This document shows positions 7,664-15,901 of a stretch of 19,085 nucleotides of DNA, piece after piece. Under the pieces are notes generated by a model. It had not been told where the DNA came from and searched no databases. It saw only the letters and a list, made by a program, of their open reading frames with translations. The position numbers and the translations under genes are program-made. The first letter of the stretch is position 1; each line of letters starts with the position of its first letter. This DNA comes from Erysipelotrichia bacterium. GTDB taxonomy: Bacteria; Bacillota_I; Bacilli_A; Erysipelotrichales; Erysipelotrichaceae. The stretch covers positions 1-19,085 of the forward strand of contig SAAR01000028.1 in the NCBI GenBank assembly GCA_009916335.1, read 5' to 3'.

Positions 7664-8917
7664 TTAATGTGCGATTAGTTTTTTTAATAAATGATAAATT
7701 GGATAAAACCAGCTTACTGGTTTTTCAAATACACCTAGCAATTCTTCCACATAACCATTGAAACCACGTTTAAACTGATAAACTCCATAACCTTCATCTT
7801 CTTTATCAAAGTTTCCACTAATCCCATAAAAATTATAGCGTTCATAACCATGCTTTAACCCATAGGAAATCATGTCCCATTGTAAAGCAACGGAAGGAGT
7901 AAACTTTAAAAATTTATCATAAGCGGCACTATACAAATAGAAAATTTCTTTACCATAGGTAACAAAGAAAGAAGAAGCCATAGGAATCACATTCCCATAT
8001 TCTGCTTGTAAAGTGTTTGCCTTTTTGATATTTTCTTCATTCACTACATAATCATTTTCAATCGCTTTCACTCGTTTTAATGATCTGCGATTATTTGGTT
8101 TTTCTTTCAAAACAGCTTGTAATGATGCTAGTTCCTGATCCATTTCTATTTTACTATTTTGTAAATGCTGTAAGTATTCATCAACATGCATCTGTGCCAC
8201 TTTCACAACCATTACATCTTGCATATATTTATACAAACGTGTATAAAACGCATCATCACGACTTTCAAAATGACGACGATTGGCAGTATGTTTCATCATC
8301 TCATTAAAGATATGCATCTCTTCTAATTTTAGTGTACGAACATGAATGCCTTTACGTTGTGTCGCAAATACTTGATTTCGTGTTTTTTGACTCATCTCAT
8401 TTAGAATCTGTGTTTCATCTTTTCCATTCAAATCAAGTACAAATGCCCAACGTGGTTCAAATTCATCATCATTGCCTACGGTATAGCCAAAATGTTTGTA
8501 ACCTAAATGTTTTAAATGCTCTACTACATCACGATGATCAAAACCACCTTCTACAATATGTCCATCAATATCACGCTCTACACTAGGATAGTAAGGATCC
8601 ATGCGAAAGTACAATCCTTTATGCTTTTTACAAAAGGTTTCTACTTCTTTTAAAAAGAAAGATAGCAATGGTTTATTTTCATAATCAACGCATAAACCTC
8701 GAGTTGCTTCAAAAGCATAGTAACCAAACTTTAAAGGATAGGCACTTAACGCAGTTGCTGCAACCCATGCCCCTTGTTTTTCAACACCTACATAATAAAT
8801 ACGCCAACCATTACTTTTCCTAAATTCACTCATCGTTGTGGTTTGCCAAAAATTGCGACGTTCATATGTTTTAGTAAACTGTGCAAATTGTTCTGCACTC
8901 ATTTCCTTAAAAATCAT
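7664..8917 (-). CDS. FemAB-family aminoacyltransferase (peptidoglycan bridge)
   Basis: A 417-residue member of the FemX/FemA/FemB and MurM family. These cytoplasmic enzymes take amino acids from aminoacyl-tRNA and add them to the lysine side chain of lipid-linked peptidoglycan precursors. Two GNAT-like subdomains are implied by family-typical stretches such as FWQTTTMSEF (23-32), LYFRMDPYY (102-110) and the C-terminal YNFYGISGNF (361-370) and QFKRGFNGYVEELLG (381-395). An alpha-helical hairpin (about 243-308), the tRNA-binding-like arm seen in FemA and MurM, lies between them. The start ATG overlaps the upstream YitT gene by 11 nt and has AAGGAGG 6 nt upstream. The amino acid added, and whether the wall peptide carries Lys, cannot be read here. 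It is the last gene of the secA operon. Confidence 0.9.
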   Translation of the reverse strand: MIFKEMSAEQFAQFTKTYERRNFWQTTTMSEFRKSNGWRIYYVGVEKQGAWVAATALSAYPLKFGYYAFEATRGLCVDYENKPLLSFFLKEVETFCKKHKGLYFRMDPYYPSVERDIDGHIVEGGFDHRDVVEHLKHLGYKHFGYTVGNDDEFEPRWAFVLDLNGKDETQILNEMSQKTRNQVFATQRKGIHVRTLKLEEMHIFNEMMKHTANRRHFESRDDAFYTRLYKYMQDVMVVKVAQMHVDEYLQHLQNSKIEMDQELASLQAVLKEKPNNRRSLKRVKAIENDYVVNEENIKKANTLQAEYGNVIPMASSFFVTYGKEIFYLYSAAYDKFLKFTPSVALQWDMISYGLKHGYERYNFYGISGNFDKEDEGYGVYQFKRGFNGYVEELLGVFEKPVSWFYPIYHLLKKLIAH

Positions 8918-9785
8918 GTGCGTCCTCCTTCTCTAGCTTATCATAACTAAACCCTTCTCCTTGTACTTCATTGACATCATTAATAATCACAAAGGCACCT
9001 GGATCAATAGAAGTAATAATACGATTCACAATGGGAAACTGCTTTTTCAAAATAACAACCATCAAGATTGGTCGCTTATCTCTTGTATAGCCACCTTCTG
9101 CATGAATAATCGTTGCCCCTCGATCCACCTTGCTGGCAATCTGTGCTAAAATTTCTTCATAATGTTCAGAAATAATCATTAATGATTTTGCTTCTGATAA
9201 CCCTAAGACCATCATTTTATTTACCATATAGCTACTTGTCCATACAGAAATCAAACCAATTAAAGCAGGTTCCACCCCGTAAATAGACAATCCCAACAAT
9301 ACCGTTAAACCATCGGTAATTAAAATTAGCGTTCCTAAAGGAATATGTGTATATTTATTTAAGATCAATGGGGGAATATCCATTCCTCCTGTACTCGCTC
9401 CTGTTCTAAATACTAAACCAACTCCACAACCAATGAAAATACCACCATAAATAGAAGCAAGAATCGAATCATTTGTGATTTGTATTTGATCTGCCATTTG
9501 GGCAAACAAAGATACAAACGTTGGATATAAAATCGTGGATAACAACGTTTTAAAGGCAAAATTTTTACCTAGCATAAACGTACCAAAAATAAACAAAATA
9601 AATGTCATCGCATTAATCAACAATGTTGTCGAAAGATGAACAACAGGAGAAATCGCAACTGCAATCCCCGCTACTCCTCCTGATAAAATTTGATTAGGAA
9701 CGATGAAAAAAGAAACACCAGCAGCTAATATGATGTTACCTAGTATGACAAAAAGAATATCTTTCATATTATTTTTTAATTTCAT
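8907..9785 (-). CDS. YitT family membrane protein (DUF161/DUF2179)
   Basis: A 292-residue integral membrane protein of the YitT family, whose function is not established. About six hydrophobic segments lie between residues 10 and 190. The family-typical FRTGASTGGMDI is at 126-137. A soluble C-terminal DUF2179 domain (about 200-275) includes RGATIIHAEGGYTRDKRPIL. The start ATG is one base after the prfB stop, with AGGTGA upstream, so it is co-transcribed with prfB. M7 is a possible alternative start but has no better ribosome site. Members of this family have been proposed to transport small solutes; nothing here narrows that. Confidence 0.9.
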   Translation of the reverse strand: MKLKNNMKDILFVILGNIILAAGVSFFIVPNQILSGGVAGIAVAISPVVHLSTTLLINAMTFILFIFGTFMLGKNFAFKTLLSTILYPTFVSLFAQMADQIQITNDSILASIYGGIFIGCGVGLVFRTGASTGGMDIPPLILNKYTHIPLGTLILITDGLTVLLGLSIYGVEPALIGLISVWTSSYMVNKMMVLGLSEAKSLMIISEHYEEILAQIASKVDRGATIIHAEGGYTRDKRPILMVVILKKQFPIVNRIITSIDPGAFVIINDVNEVQGEGFSYDKLEKEDAHDF

Positions 9786-9786
9786 A

Positions 9787-10888
9787 CTACTTCACCTGCA
9801 CTTTCAAAAAGGCAAAGATAAAAGCATCAAGATCCCCATCCATCACTTGCTGAATATTGGTTGTTTCATAATTGGTACGATGATCCTTAACCATTGTATA
9901 AGGGTGAAACACATAACTTCTAATCTGTGATCCCCATTCAATTAATTTTTGTTCGCCTTTAATCGCTGCTACCTTTTTCATCTGTTCTTCAATTTCTCTT
10001 TGATATAACTTCGACTTTAATAGCAACATGGCTTGCTCTTTATTATCATGCTGACTTCTGCCATTTTGACATTTCACACTAATCCCTGTTGGAATATGAG
10101 TAACACGCACAGCTGAATCTGTCTTATTGACATGTTGTCCTCCAGCCCCACTAGAACGCATTGTTTCTACTTCTAATTCTTTCTCATCAATGTCAATCGT
10201 AATGGAATCGTTAAATTGTGGCATAACATCTAAGGAAGCAAATGATGTATGCCTTCTACCAGAAGCATCAAAAGGGGAAATACGCACTAAGCGATGCACT
10301 CCTTTTTCTGCCTTCAAATAGCCATAAGCACTTTCTCCCTCTACTAAAAAAGTAATGGATTTAATCCCTGCTTCATCACCTGCTAAATAATCTAGTACAG
10401 ATACCTTAAAGCCTTTTTTACTAGCATATCGTGAATACATACGATACAGCATTTCTGCCCAATCACAGCTTTCTGTACCTCCAGCCCCTGGGTGCAATTC
10501 TAGTACAGCGTTAAAGCGATCGTATTCATGGGATAATAAAGTATCTACTTCAAAGGCAGTAAATGCTTGTTCAAAGTGAACATATTCCTCATTAAGCATC
10601 GCTAACATCTCTTCATCAAGTTCACTTTTTAACACATCACACATTTCTAATAATAAAGTAATTTCATCTTTTAACTGTTCATAAGAAACAATACTATGTT
10701 TTAACCCATTGCATTCACGAATATAAATCTGGGCTTTATTTTGATCTTGCCAAAAATCATCTTCTAATTGCATTGCCTCCAACGCTTTGATTCGCTTATT
10801 TTTACCCGCTAAATCAAAGTGAGTCACCAAGCTCTTTAAGTTTGGCTTGGTGACGATCAATATTTGCTTTAATTTCGTATAATTCCAT
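9787..10888 (-). CDS. prfB: Peptide chain release factor 2 (programmed +1 frameshift)
   Basis: RF2 releases peptides at UGA and UAA. The gene starts at ATG 10888-10886, reads MELYEIKAN onward for 24 codons, then meets an in-frame TGA (10816-10814). A +1 slip on CTT joins it to the long frame, giving a 366-residue protein, the normal RF2 length. The long frame alone has only a TTG start at 10860 and an N-terminus unlike RF2, so the joined product is the real one. Key motifs in full-length numbering are the stop-codon reading SPF (204-206), which marks RF2 rather than RF1, and GGQ (249-251), which triggers hydrolysis. The start lies 3 nt after the secA stop with a weak AAAGAAG site, so it is probably coupled to secA. 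Confidence 0.96.
10814..10828 (-). promoter_or_regulatory. prfB: prfB programmed +1 frameshift signal
   Basis: On the minus strand GGTGA (10828-10824), which can pair with the 16S rRNA 3' end, lies 4 nt before the slippery codon and stop CTT-TGA (10819-10814). TGA is codon 25. A low RF2 level slows termination and favours the +1 slip, so RF2 regulates its own synthesis. This arrangement is established for prfB; the spacing here is one base longer than in E. coli and the anti-SD match differs (GGTGA against AGGGGG). Confidence 0.93.
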
Positions 10889-10891
10889 GTA

Positions 10892-13237
10892 TTACGCTTC
10901 TTTCTTTTCTATTCTAATCTTCAATGCAAAGAATACAATTTCCCTAGAAATAGATTGCATCATCTGTTCAAACAAATCATATCCTTCACTTACATACTGT
11001 TGTAATGGATTGTTTTGTGCATAACTACGCAAATGAATTCCATCTCTTAATTTAGACATTGTATCAATATGTTCTACCCAGTTACGATCAATCGTACGAA
11101 GTACAACATTTCTTTCAAATGTTGCAAACTGCACACGAATATCTTCTAATTTTGAATCATACGCATTCCATGCAACATCAAAGGCACTCTGCTTCATTTC
11201 CTCAATGGATTGATTCGCAAACATATCTGCAGTAATTGCTCCTTCTTCAAAGCCCATCATCACTAGGCTTTTCGCCAACGCTTCTAAATCGACTTCTTCC
11301 CCTCGTACATCTTTGACAATATTCGCATCCACAACAGAAGAGCATACCTTTTCAAACATCTCTTTTACAATTTCATGTACATCTTCATTTTCTAATACAA
11401 AGTTACGCATATTATACATAATCTCTCTTTGTTGTCTTAACACATCATCATAATCTAATAGTGATTTACGAATATCAAAGTTTTGTCCTTCGACACGTTT
11501 TTGTGCATTTCCAATCGCTTTTGACACCATTTTTGATTCAATTGGCTGTCCTTCTAAAGCAGAGAAAGCAGAATCTAATAAACCTTCTTTTCCAAAACGC
11601 ACCATTAACGTATCCTTTAATGAAACGTAGAAACGAGAGTATCCTGGATCTCCCTGACGACCACTACGTCCACGCAACTGATTATCAATACGACGTGATT
11701 CATGACGTTCACTACCTAACACAGCCAAACCACCTAATGCTCTTGATTCATCACTTAACTTAATATCGGTACCACGACCTGCCATATTCGTCGCAATTGT
11801 TACCGCACCAACTTGTCCAGCCTTCTTAATAATATCCGCTTCACGCTCATGGTTTTTGGCATTCAACACTTCATGTTTAATTCTTTCTTTCTTTAATTTC
11901 TGTGAAATTAATTCTGACACCTCAACCGAAATAGTCCCTACTAAAACAGGTTGTCCTTTTTCATGCAACTGTTTTACTTCTTCTACTAATGCATTAAACT
12001 TATCTTCTGGCTTTGCAAAAATACAATCTGGTAAATCTTGTCTTTGTACAGGACGATTCGTTGGAATTTCAATAACACGCATATTATAAATTTCCAAGAA
12101 TTCTTCTTCCTCTGTTTTCGCAGTACCTGTCATACCCGCTAACTTATTGTATAAACGGAAGAAATTTTGATAAGTAATGGTTGCTAGGGTACTTGTTTCC
12201 TCATTGATCTTTACCCCTTCTTTTGCTTCAATCGCTTGGTGTAAACCATCAGAATAAGCACGACCTTTCATTAAACGTCCAGTAAATTGGTCAACAATTA
12301 CAATTTCATTATCCGCTACAACATATTCCACATCTTTCATCATAATGTAATTCGCTCTTAACGCCATATTAATATGATGGACTAATTGTGTATGTTCTAC
12401 ATCATATAAATTTTTTAACTTATAGGTTTTTTCTGCACGAGCTACCCCATGTTCACTTAACGTTACTTGTCTTGTCTTTTCATCAATTTCATAATCTTCC
12501 TGCTTTAATGATTTCGCAAAACGATCTGCACTTTGGTATAGGTTTGCTGTCTTTTTACTACCACCAGAAATAATCAACGGTGTTCTTGATTCATCGACTA
12601 AAATAGAATCGACCTCATCGACAATCGCTGTATTTAATCCACGCATAACACGATCACTTAATTTCGTTACCATGTTATCACGCAAGTAATCAAAACCTAA
12701 TTCTGAATTGGTTGTATATAATATATCACAAGCATACGCTGCTCTTTTTTCTGAAGGTGTTAATGCTCTTGCATTCACCCCTACACTCAATCCTAGAAAA
12801 CGATAAATTTGTCCCATCCATTCTGCATCACGAGCCGCTAAATATTCGTTGACTGTTACCACATGCACACCTAAACCAGACAATGCATTTAAATAGACAG
12901 CCATCGTTGAAGTCAAGGTTTTCCCTTCCCCTGTTTTCATCTCGGCAATATCTCCACCTTGCATAACAGCAGCACCCATAATCTGTACCTTATATGGATA
13001 TTCACCAATCACACGTTTTGCTGCTTCTCTAGCCACTGCAAACGCCTCTACCATTAATGCATCTAAGCTTTCTCCATTGGCTACTCTTTCTTTAAATTCA
13101 TTTGTTTTATTTTTTAGCTGTTCATCACTTAAAGCAGTCATCTGTGTACTTAAAGCATCTACTTCATCTGCTACTTTTTGTAAATGAGCCATTCTTTTTC
13201 CATCACCACTAAATAGTTTATTTAAAAAACCTGCCAT
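10892..13237 (-). CDS. secA: Preprotein translocase ATPase SecA
   Basis: A 781-residue motor that drives proteins through SecYEG. Walker A MKTGEGKT (100-107), the DEVD box (207-210) with VDESRTPL, and the later GTDIKLSDE and QLRGRSGRQGDPG motifs form the two nucleotide-binding folds. The preprotein-crosslinking and helical scaffold and wing regions follow (for example SLLDYDDVLRQQRE). The protein stops at KIRIEKKEA and lacks the C-terminal linker with the CxCx8CH zinc motif found in many SecA proteins, which makes it about 60 residues shorter than B. subtilis SecA. The ATG start follows GGAGG with 6 nt spacing. It is the first gene of secA-prfB-yitT-femX. Confidence 0.98.
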   Translation of the reverse strand: MAGFLNKLFSGDGKRMAHLQKVADEVDALSTQMTALSDEQLKNKTNEFKERVANGESLDALMVEAFAVAREAAKRVIGEYPYKVQIMGAAVMQGGDIAEMKTGEGKTLTSTMAVYLNALSGLGVHVVTVNEYLAARDAEWMGQIYRFLGLSVGVNARALTPSEKRAAYACDILYTTNSELGFDYLRDNMVTKLSDRVMRGLNTAIVDEVDSILVDESRTPLIISGGSKKTANLYQSADRFAKSLKQEDYEIDEKTRQVTLSEHGVARAEKTYKLKNLYDVEHTQLVHHINMALRANYIMMKDVEYVVADNEIVIVDQFTGRLMKGRAYSDGLHQAIEAKEGVKINEETSTLATITYQNFFRLYNKLAGMTGTAKTEEEEFLEIYNMRVIEIPTNRPVQRQDLPDCIFAKPEDKFNALVEEVKQLHEKGQPVLVGTISVEVSELISQKLKKERIKHEVLNAKNHEREADIIKKAGQVGAVTIATNMAGRGTDIKLSDESRALGGLAVLGSERHESRRIDNQLRGRSGRQGDPGYSRFYVSLKDTLMVRFGKEGLLDSAFSALEGQPIESKMVSKAIGNAQKRVEGQNFDIRKSLLDYDDVLRQQREIMYNMRNFVLENEDVHEIVKEMFEKVCSSVVDANIVKDVRGEEVDLEALAKSLVMMGFEEGAITADMFANQSIEEMKQSAFDVAWNAYDSKLEDIRVQFATFERNVVLRTIDRNWVEHIDTMSKLRDGIHLRSYAQNNPLQQYVSEGYDLFEQMMQSISREIVFFALKIRIEKKEA

Positions 13238-13270
13238 ACTGTTCCTCCATCAATTGTTTCAATCTATCTT

Positions 13271-13276
13271 ATTATA
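13271..13276 (-). promoter_or_regulatory. -10 element for the secA operon
   Basis: A perfect TATAAT on the minus strand would give a transcript start near 13264 and a leader of about 27 nt including the GGAGG site. The -35 is unclear: TTGCTT is 15 bp upstream. It lies just downstream of the csp terminator, as expected for a new operon. Confidence 0.45.
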
Positions 13277-13295
13277 ACGCAACTTGCCAATAAGC

Positions 13296-13325
13296 AAAAG
13301 AAAAAAGTGAGTATCTACTCACTTT
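13296..13325 (-). terminator. Terminator of the csp gene
   Basis: AAAGTGAGTA (13304-13313) and TACTCACTTT (13316-13325) form a perfect 10-bp inverted repeat. On the minus strand a T-rich tail (TTTTTTCTTTT pattern, down to 13296) follows. It separates the csp pair from secA. Confidence 0.88.
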
Positions 13326-13330
13326 CAGGA

Positions 13331-13531
13331 TTATTCAACAACTTTAATTTCTTGTGCTTGTAATCCACGATCCGTTTCAACTAAATCGAATTCAACTTTT
13401 GTATCAGGATCAATTGTTTTAAAACCATCCATCATTAACTGTGAATAGTGGAAGAATACATCCTTTCCATCCTCAATCGTAATGAAACCGAATCCTTTTT
13501 CAGGATTGAACATTTTTACTTTTCCTTGCAT
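13331..13531 (-). CDS. Cold-shock domain protein (CspA family), copy 1
   Basis: A 66-residue single-domain RNA and single-stranded DNA binding protein, probably an RNA chaperone. RNP1 KGFGFI (12-17) and RNP2 VFFHY (25-29) are intact. The residue usually W in GKVKWFN is M7 here, so one aromatic stacking residue on the binding face is lost. Its ribosome site is weak (GAAAGG, then TATAGG about 10 nt before ATG). It has its own strong promoter at 13596-13625 with a palindrome over the -10, and its own terminator. It sits just downstream of a second csp and upstream of secA. Confidence 0.95.
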   Translation of the reverse strand: MQGKVKMFNPEKGFGFITIEDGKDVFFHYSQLMMDGFKTIDPDTKVEFDLVETDRGLQAQEIKVVE

Positions 13532-13581
13532 GAATATTAAACCTATACCTTTCTATGCAATAAACCTACTACATGTAATAA

Positions 13582-13602
13582 TTATAAGCCTATGGCTTAT
13601 AA
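13582..13602. promoter_or_regulatory. 21-bp palindrome over the csp -10, candidate operator
   Basis: TTATAAGCC (13582-13590) and GGCTTATAA (13594-13602) are perfect 9-bp arms around TAT. The palindrome covers the -10 and the predicted transcript start of csp copy 1. On the minus strand no T run follows it, and on the plus strand it is followed by A, so it is not a terminator. A repressor operator is one reading. A structured 5' mRNA end is less likely, because transcription would start inside the repeat. Confidence 0.45.
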
Positions 13603-13625
13603 AAAACAACAACTAAAATTGTCAA
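13596..13625 (-). promoter_or_regulatory. Promoter of csp copy 1
   Basis: Minus-strand TTGACA (13625-13620, perfect) and TATAAG (13601-13596, 5 of 6) are separated by 18 bp. The predicted start near 13589 leaves a leader of about 57 nt before the csp ATG. It begins 15 nt past the stop codon of csp copy 2. Confidence 0.7.
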
Positions 13626-13640
13626 GAGTTTGTAAACCCT

Positions 13641-13838
13641 TTATTTTTCTACGATATTTCTTGCTTGTAACCCTTTAGCATCTTCTACAACATCAAAGCT
13701 TACTAAATCTCCATCTTGCAAAGTTTTGAACCCTTCTTTTGCTATATGAGTGTAATGTACAAAAATATCTCTACCTAATTCATCAACAATAAAACCAAAC
13801 CCTTTATCCGAATTAAACCACTTTACTTTACCTTCCAT
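13641..13838 (-). CDS. Cold-shock domain protein (CspA family), copy 2
   Basis: A 65-residue cold-shock domain protein with intact GKVKWFN, RNP1 KGFGFI (12-17) and RNP2 DIFVHY (24-29). The start is ATG 13838-13836, because AGGAGG lies 9 nt upstream and the protein begins MEGKVKWFN as in the family. An upstream ATG at 13865 would put the ribosome site inside the coding region. There is no clear terminator before copy 1, so the two may also be read together. Probable role: RNA chaperone during cold or growth changes. Confidence 0.93.
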   Translation of the reverse strand: MEGKVKWFNSDKGFGFIVDELGRDIFVHYTHIAKEGFKTLQDGDLVSFDVVEDAKGLQARNIVEK

Positions 13839-13903
13839 CACAGCACACCTCCTTACTTCTTTCATTTAAGTATATGGGAAAAATATCCATTCGAAAATAA
13901 AAA

Positions 13904-14527
13904 TCAATCGCACGATTCGACAAAGCGTGGGTGAATACTTAAAACCAACGCCTCTACTTCATATGTATGCTCCTTTAAAAGATTAAATGCACATTTTAAT
14001 GTATTTCCACTGGTACAAACATCATCTACCAATAACAATTTACTTTGTGGAATCGATACATTATCCTCAAAATCAATTACCTTTGCGATATTCTTCCTAT
14101 TTTCATAGCTTTGCATTGACTGTTTCATTTCTTTATTTTTCTTAAATACTGTTAGTTTTGTTAATGACAATTCTTCTAACATTAAAGCGAGAGGAAAAAA
14201 TCCACGCTCTTCACACTTCTTTTTAGAAGATGGCATATACACAATCGTATAGTCTTTAAAGTTGTCGAAAATTTCTTTAATAAATGCTTTAAAAAATACT
14301 TTCTTTAGTGCTACATCTCTCCCTTCCTTAAATTGAAAAAGCAACGATTCCATAAAATCATTATATAAATACAACGCTTTGATTTTATGATTTTCCCATT
14401 CATACCAACGATTCAACACATGTAATTTCCTTTTGCATTCCCCACAAATAATATCTTCTTTTTGAAAATACTCCATCAGTGTTGTTTTATGATAGACATC
14501 TTTAAAACAGATCAAACAGTATTTCAT
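13904..14527 (-). CDS. comFC: ComFC-like phosphoribosyltransferase-domain protein
   Basis: A 207-residue protein of the ComFC/GntX family, which is needed for natural DNA uptake in competent bacteria; the molecular role is not settled. An N-terminal zinc ribbon (C4, C7, C28, C31) precedes a phosphoribosyltransferase domain with the PRPP-site motif LLVDDVCTSGNT (165-176). The start is ATG 14527-14525, 5 nt after GAGGGGG. An in-frame GTG at 14533 lies within that ribosome site and is rejected. It follows comFA by 78 nt on the same strand. Confidence 0.93.
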   Translation of the reverse strand: MKYCLICFKDVYHKTTLMEYFQKEDIICGECKRKLHVLNRWYEWENHKIKALYLYNDFMESLLFQFKEGRDVALKKVFFKAFIKEIFDNFKDYTIVYMPSSKKKCEERGFFPLALMLEELSLTKLTVFKKNKEMKQSMQSYENRKNIAKVIDFEDNVSIPQSKLLLVDDVCTSGNTLKCAFNLLKEHTYEVEALVLSIHPRFVESCD

Positions 14528-14605
14528 ACACACCCCCTCACTTATATATATGCTTTTTTTTCAAAAATTCTAAAATAAAATGAAACTTTTTATTTTATTC
14601 TTGAT

Positions 14606-15757
14606 CTATCGCTTACTTTGATTCATCATCTGTATCGTATGTAAACACTGTTTTATCGCTTGATTTTGATGAGCACACAACAATAAAGCATCGCCATCAA
14701 AAATCTCCATACTTCTTCCTACACGACCAAAAATTTGAATTAAACTCGCTTCATTAAAGACAATATGATCCCCATGGAACACGCAAACATTCACCCCTTT
14801 AATTGTAATACCTCTTTCTAGTACAGTTGTACAAAATAAACAATCGTATTCTTGTTTACGAAAAGCTTCAATAATTTCTTCCTTATTACCTGTTTGTGAA
14901 GAAAAGGCTTTCGCAACAAAAAAGAGGGAAAATACTTTACTTAGATATTGACTTAAATAAATGGTAGGCACAAACACCAATACTTGCTTGTGCTTACTTT
15001 TTTGTTTGCGTAAAAACTGATATAAATACACTAACTGTAAACTACTTGGCATACATCTTACTTTCGGCATCACCAAAGGTTTGCCATGTGGTCTAACAAA
15101 TAACTCCACCACTTGTAAACGACCATCATTCGTCGCCTTTTTCATCTTCTCATCAGGGGTTGCTGTTAAATACACAATTTCACCAACACAAGAATGCATC
15201 GCAATCGTTTCTAATAATTCATTATTATAGTAAGGAAACGCATCTACCTCGTCCATAATCAATAAATCAAATGTTTGATGATAACGACATAGTTGATGCA
15301 TCGTACAAATAATTAAATCCCCATCAACGACTCTTGTATGTCCTTCACATACCCCAACAACTTTTAAGGTAGGAAACGCTTTTTGCATACGCTCTTTGAT
15401 TTCAAGTACCACTTGCCTTCGGGCAATCGCCATTCCTACCTTTTTACTAGCACGCAAATAATTCTCAATTGACTGCATCACAATTTCCGTTTTTCCTGCA
15501 CCTGTCGCAGCATACACTAGTACATTCTGCTTTTTTGTTAAATATGCATTCAATTGTTTCACTGCTTGTTTTTGATAACGTGTTAATTCGTAATCCAACG
15601 TATAATGCACATCGTGTTTTTTCTTTCGATACTTCTTTTTCTTTACTTCAGCACCTACATCAATGCGACCAAACATGATACATTTTCGACAATAATAGGT
15701 TCCTTGATCACGATAGAAGTAAAAGGGATCTTCATTATGACATCGCAAACATTTCAT
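14606..15757 (-). CDS. comFA: ComFA-like DNA uptake helicase
   Basis: A 383-residue superfamily 2 ATPase. ComFA helps pull transforming single-stranded DNA across the membrane at the cytoplasmic face. An N-terminal four-cysteine zinc motif (C3, C6, C23, C26), a lysine-rich linker, Walker A AATGAGKT (83-90), DEVD (169-172), TATP (198-201) and motif VI QIFGRVGR (341-348) are all present. The start is ATG 15757-15755, 8 nt after AGGAGG; the in-frame GTG at 15766 overlaps that site and is rejected. comFB is absent between it and comFC. No DNA-uptake pore genes (comEA, comEC) are in the window, so competence itself is an inference. Confidence 0.94.
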   Translation of the reverse strand: MKCLRCHNEDPFYFYRDQGTYYCRKCIMFGRIDVGAEVKKKKYRKKKHDVHYTLDYELTRYQKQAVKQLNAYLTKKQNVLVYAATGAGKTEIVMQSIENYLRASKKVGMAIARRQVVLEIKERMQKAFPTLKVVGVCEGHTRVVDGDLIICTMHQLCRYHQTFDLLIMDEVDAFPYYNNELLETIAMHSCVGEIVYLTATPDEKMKKATNDGRLQVVELFVRPHGKPLVMPKVRCMPSSLQLVYLYQFLRKQKSKHKQVLVFVPTIYLSQYLSKVFSLFFVAKAFSSQTGNKEEIIEAFRKQEYDCLFCTTVLERGITIKGVNVCVFHGDHIVFNEASLIQIFGRVGRSMEIFDGDALLLCAHQNQAIKQCLHTIQMMNQSKR

Positions 15758-15901
15758 CAAATACACCTCCTACTTCTCTATATGCCAAAAATATAAAAAA
15801 TTTGAAAATAAATTGGATTTTTTATTCACAAAACAGTTCTATACTAAAAACATTTCTTTCCTATATTCCCATACCTTGTACTTTTCTTCTATGAGTTATT
15901 A

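Noticed and set aside
10815..10888. prfB 5' end as a sequencing frameshift or pseudogene
   Set aside because: The CTT-TGA site at codon 25 with an upstream SD-like element is the conserved programmed signal, and the joined product has normal length.
13532..13640. A long cold-sensing leader of the csp mRNA
   Set aside because: The predicted transcript start near 13589 leaves only about 57 nt, and the main palindrome is split by the start site, so it cannot fold as a whole in the mRNA.
13866..13903. A separate promoter for csp copy 2
   Set aside because: A TATACT-like -10 can be found, but the -35 at the right spacing (TTTTCG) is poor. Read-through from comFC is equally likely.
14546..14605. 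AT-only inverted repeat between comFA and comFC as a terminator
   Set aside because: The arms are only A and T (AAAATAAAA and TTTTATTTT) with a poor T tail. In this AT-rich spacer that is expected by chance.
15767..15900. ComK-type AT boxes upstream of comFA
   Set aside because: Several A and T runs occur, but no pair fits AAAA-N5-TTTT with the required spacing, and this lineage may not use ComK.
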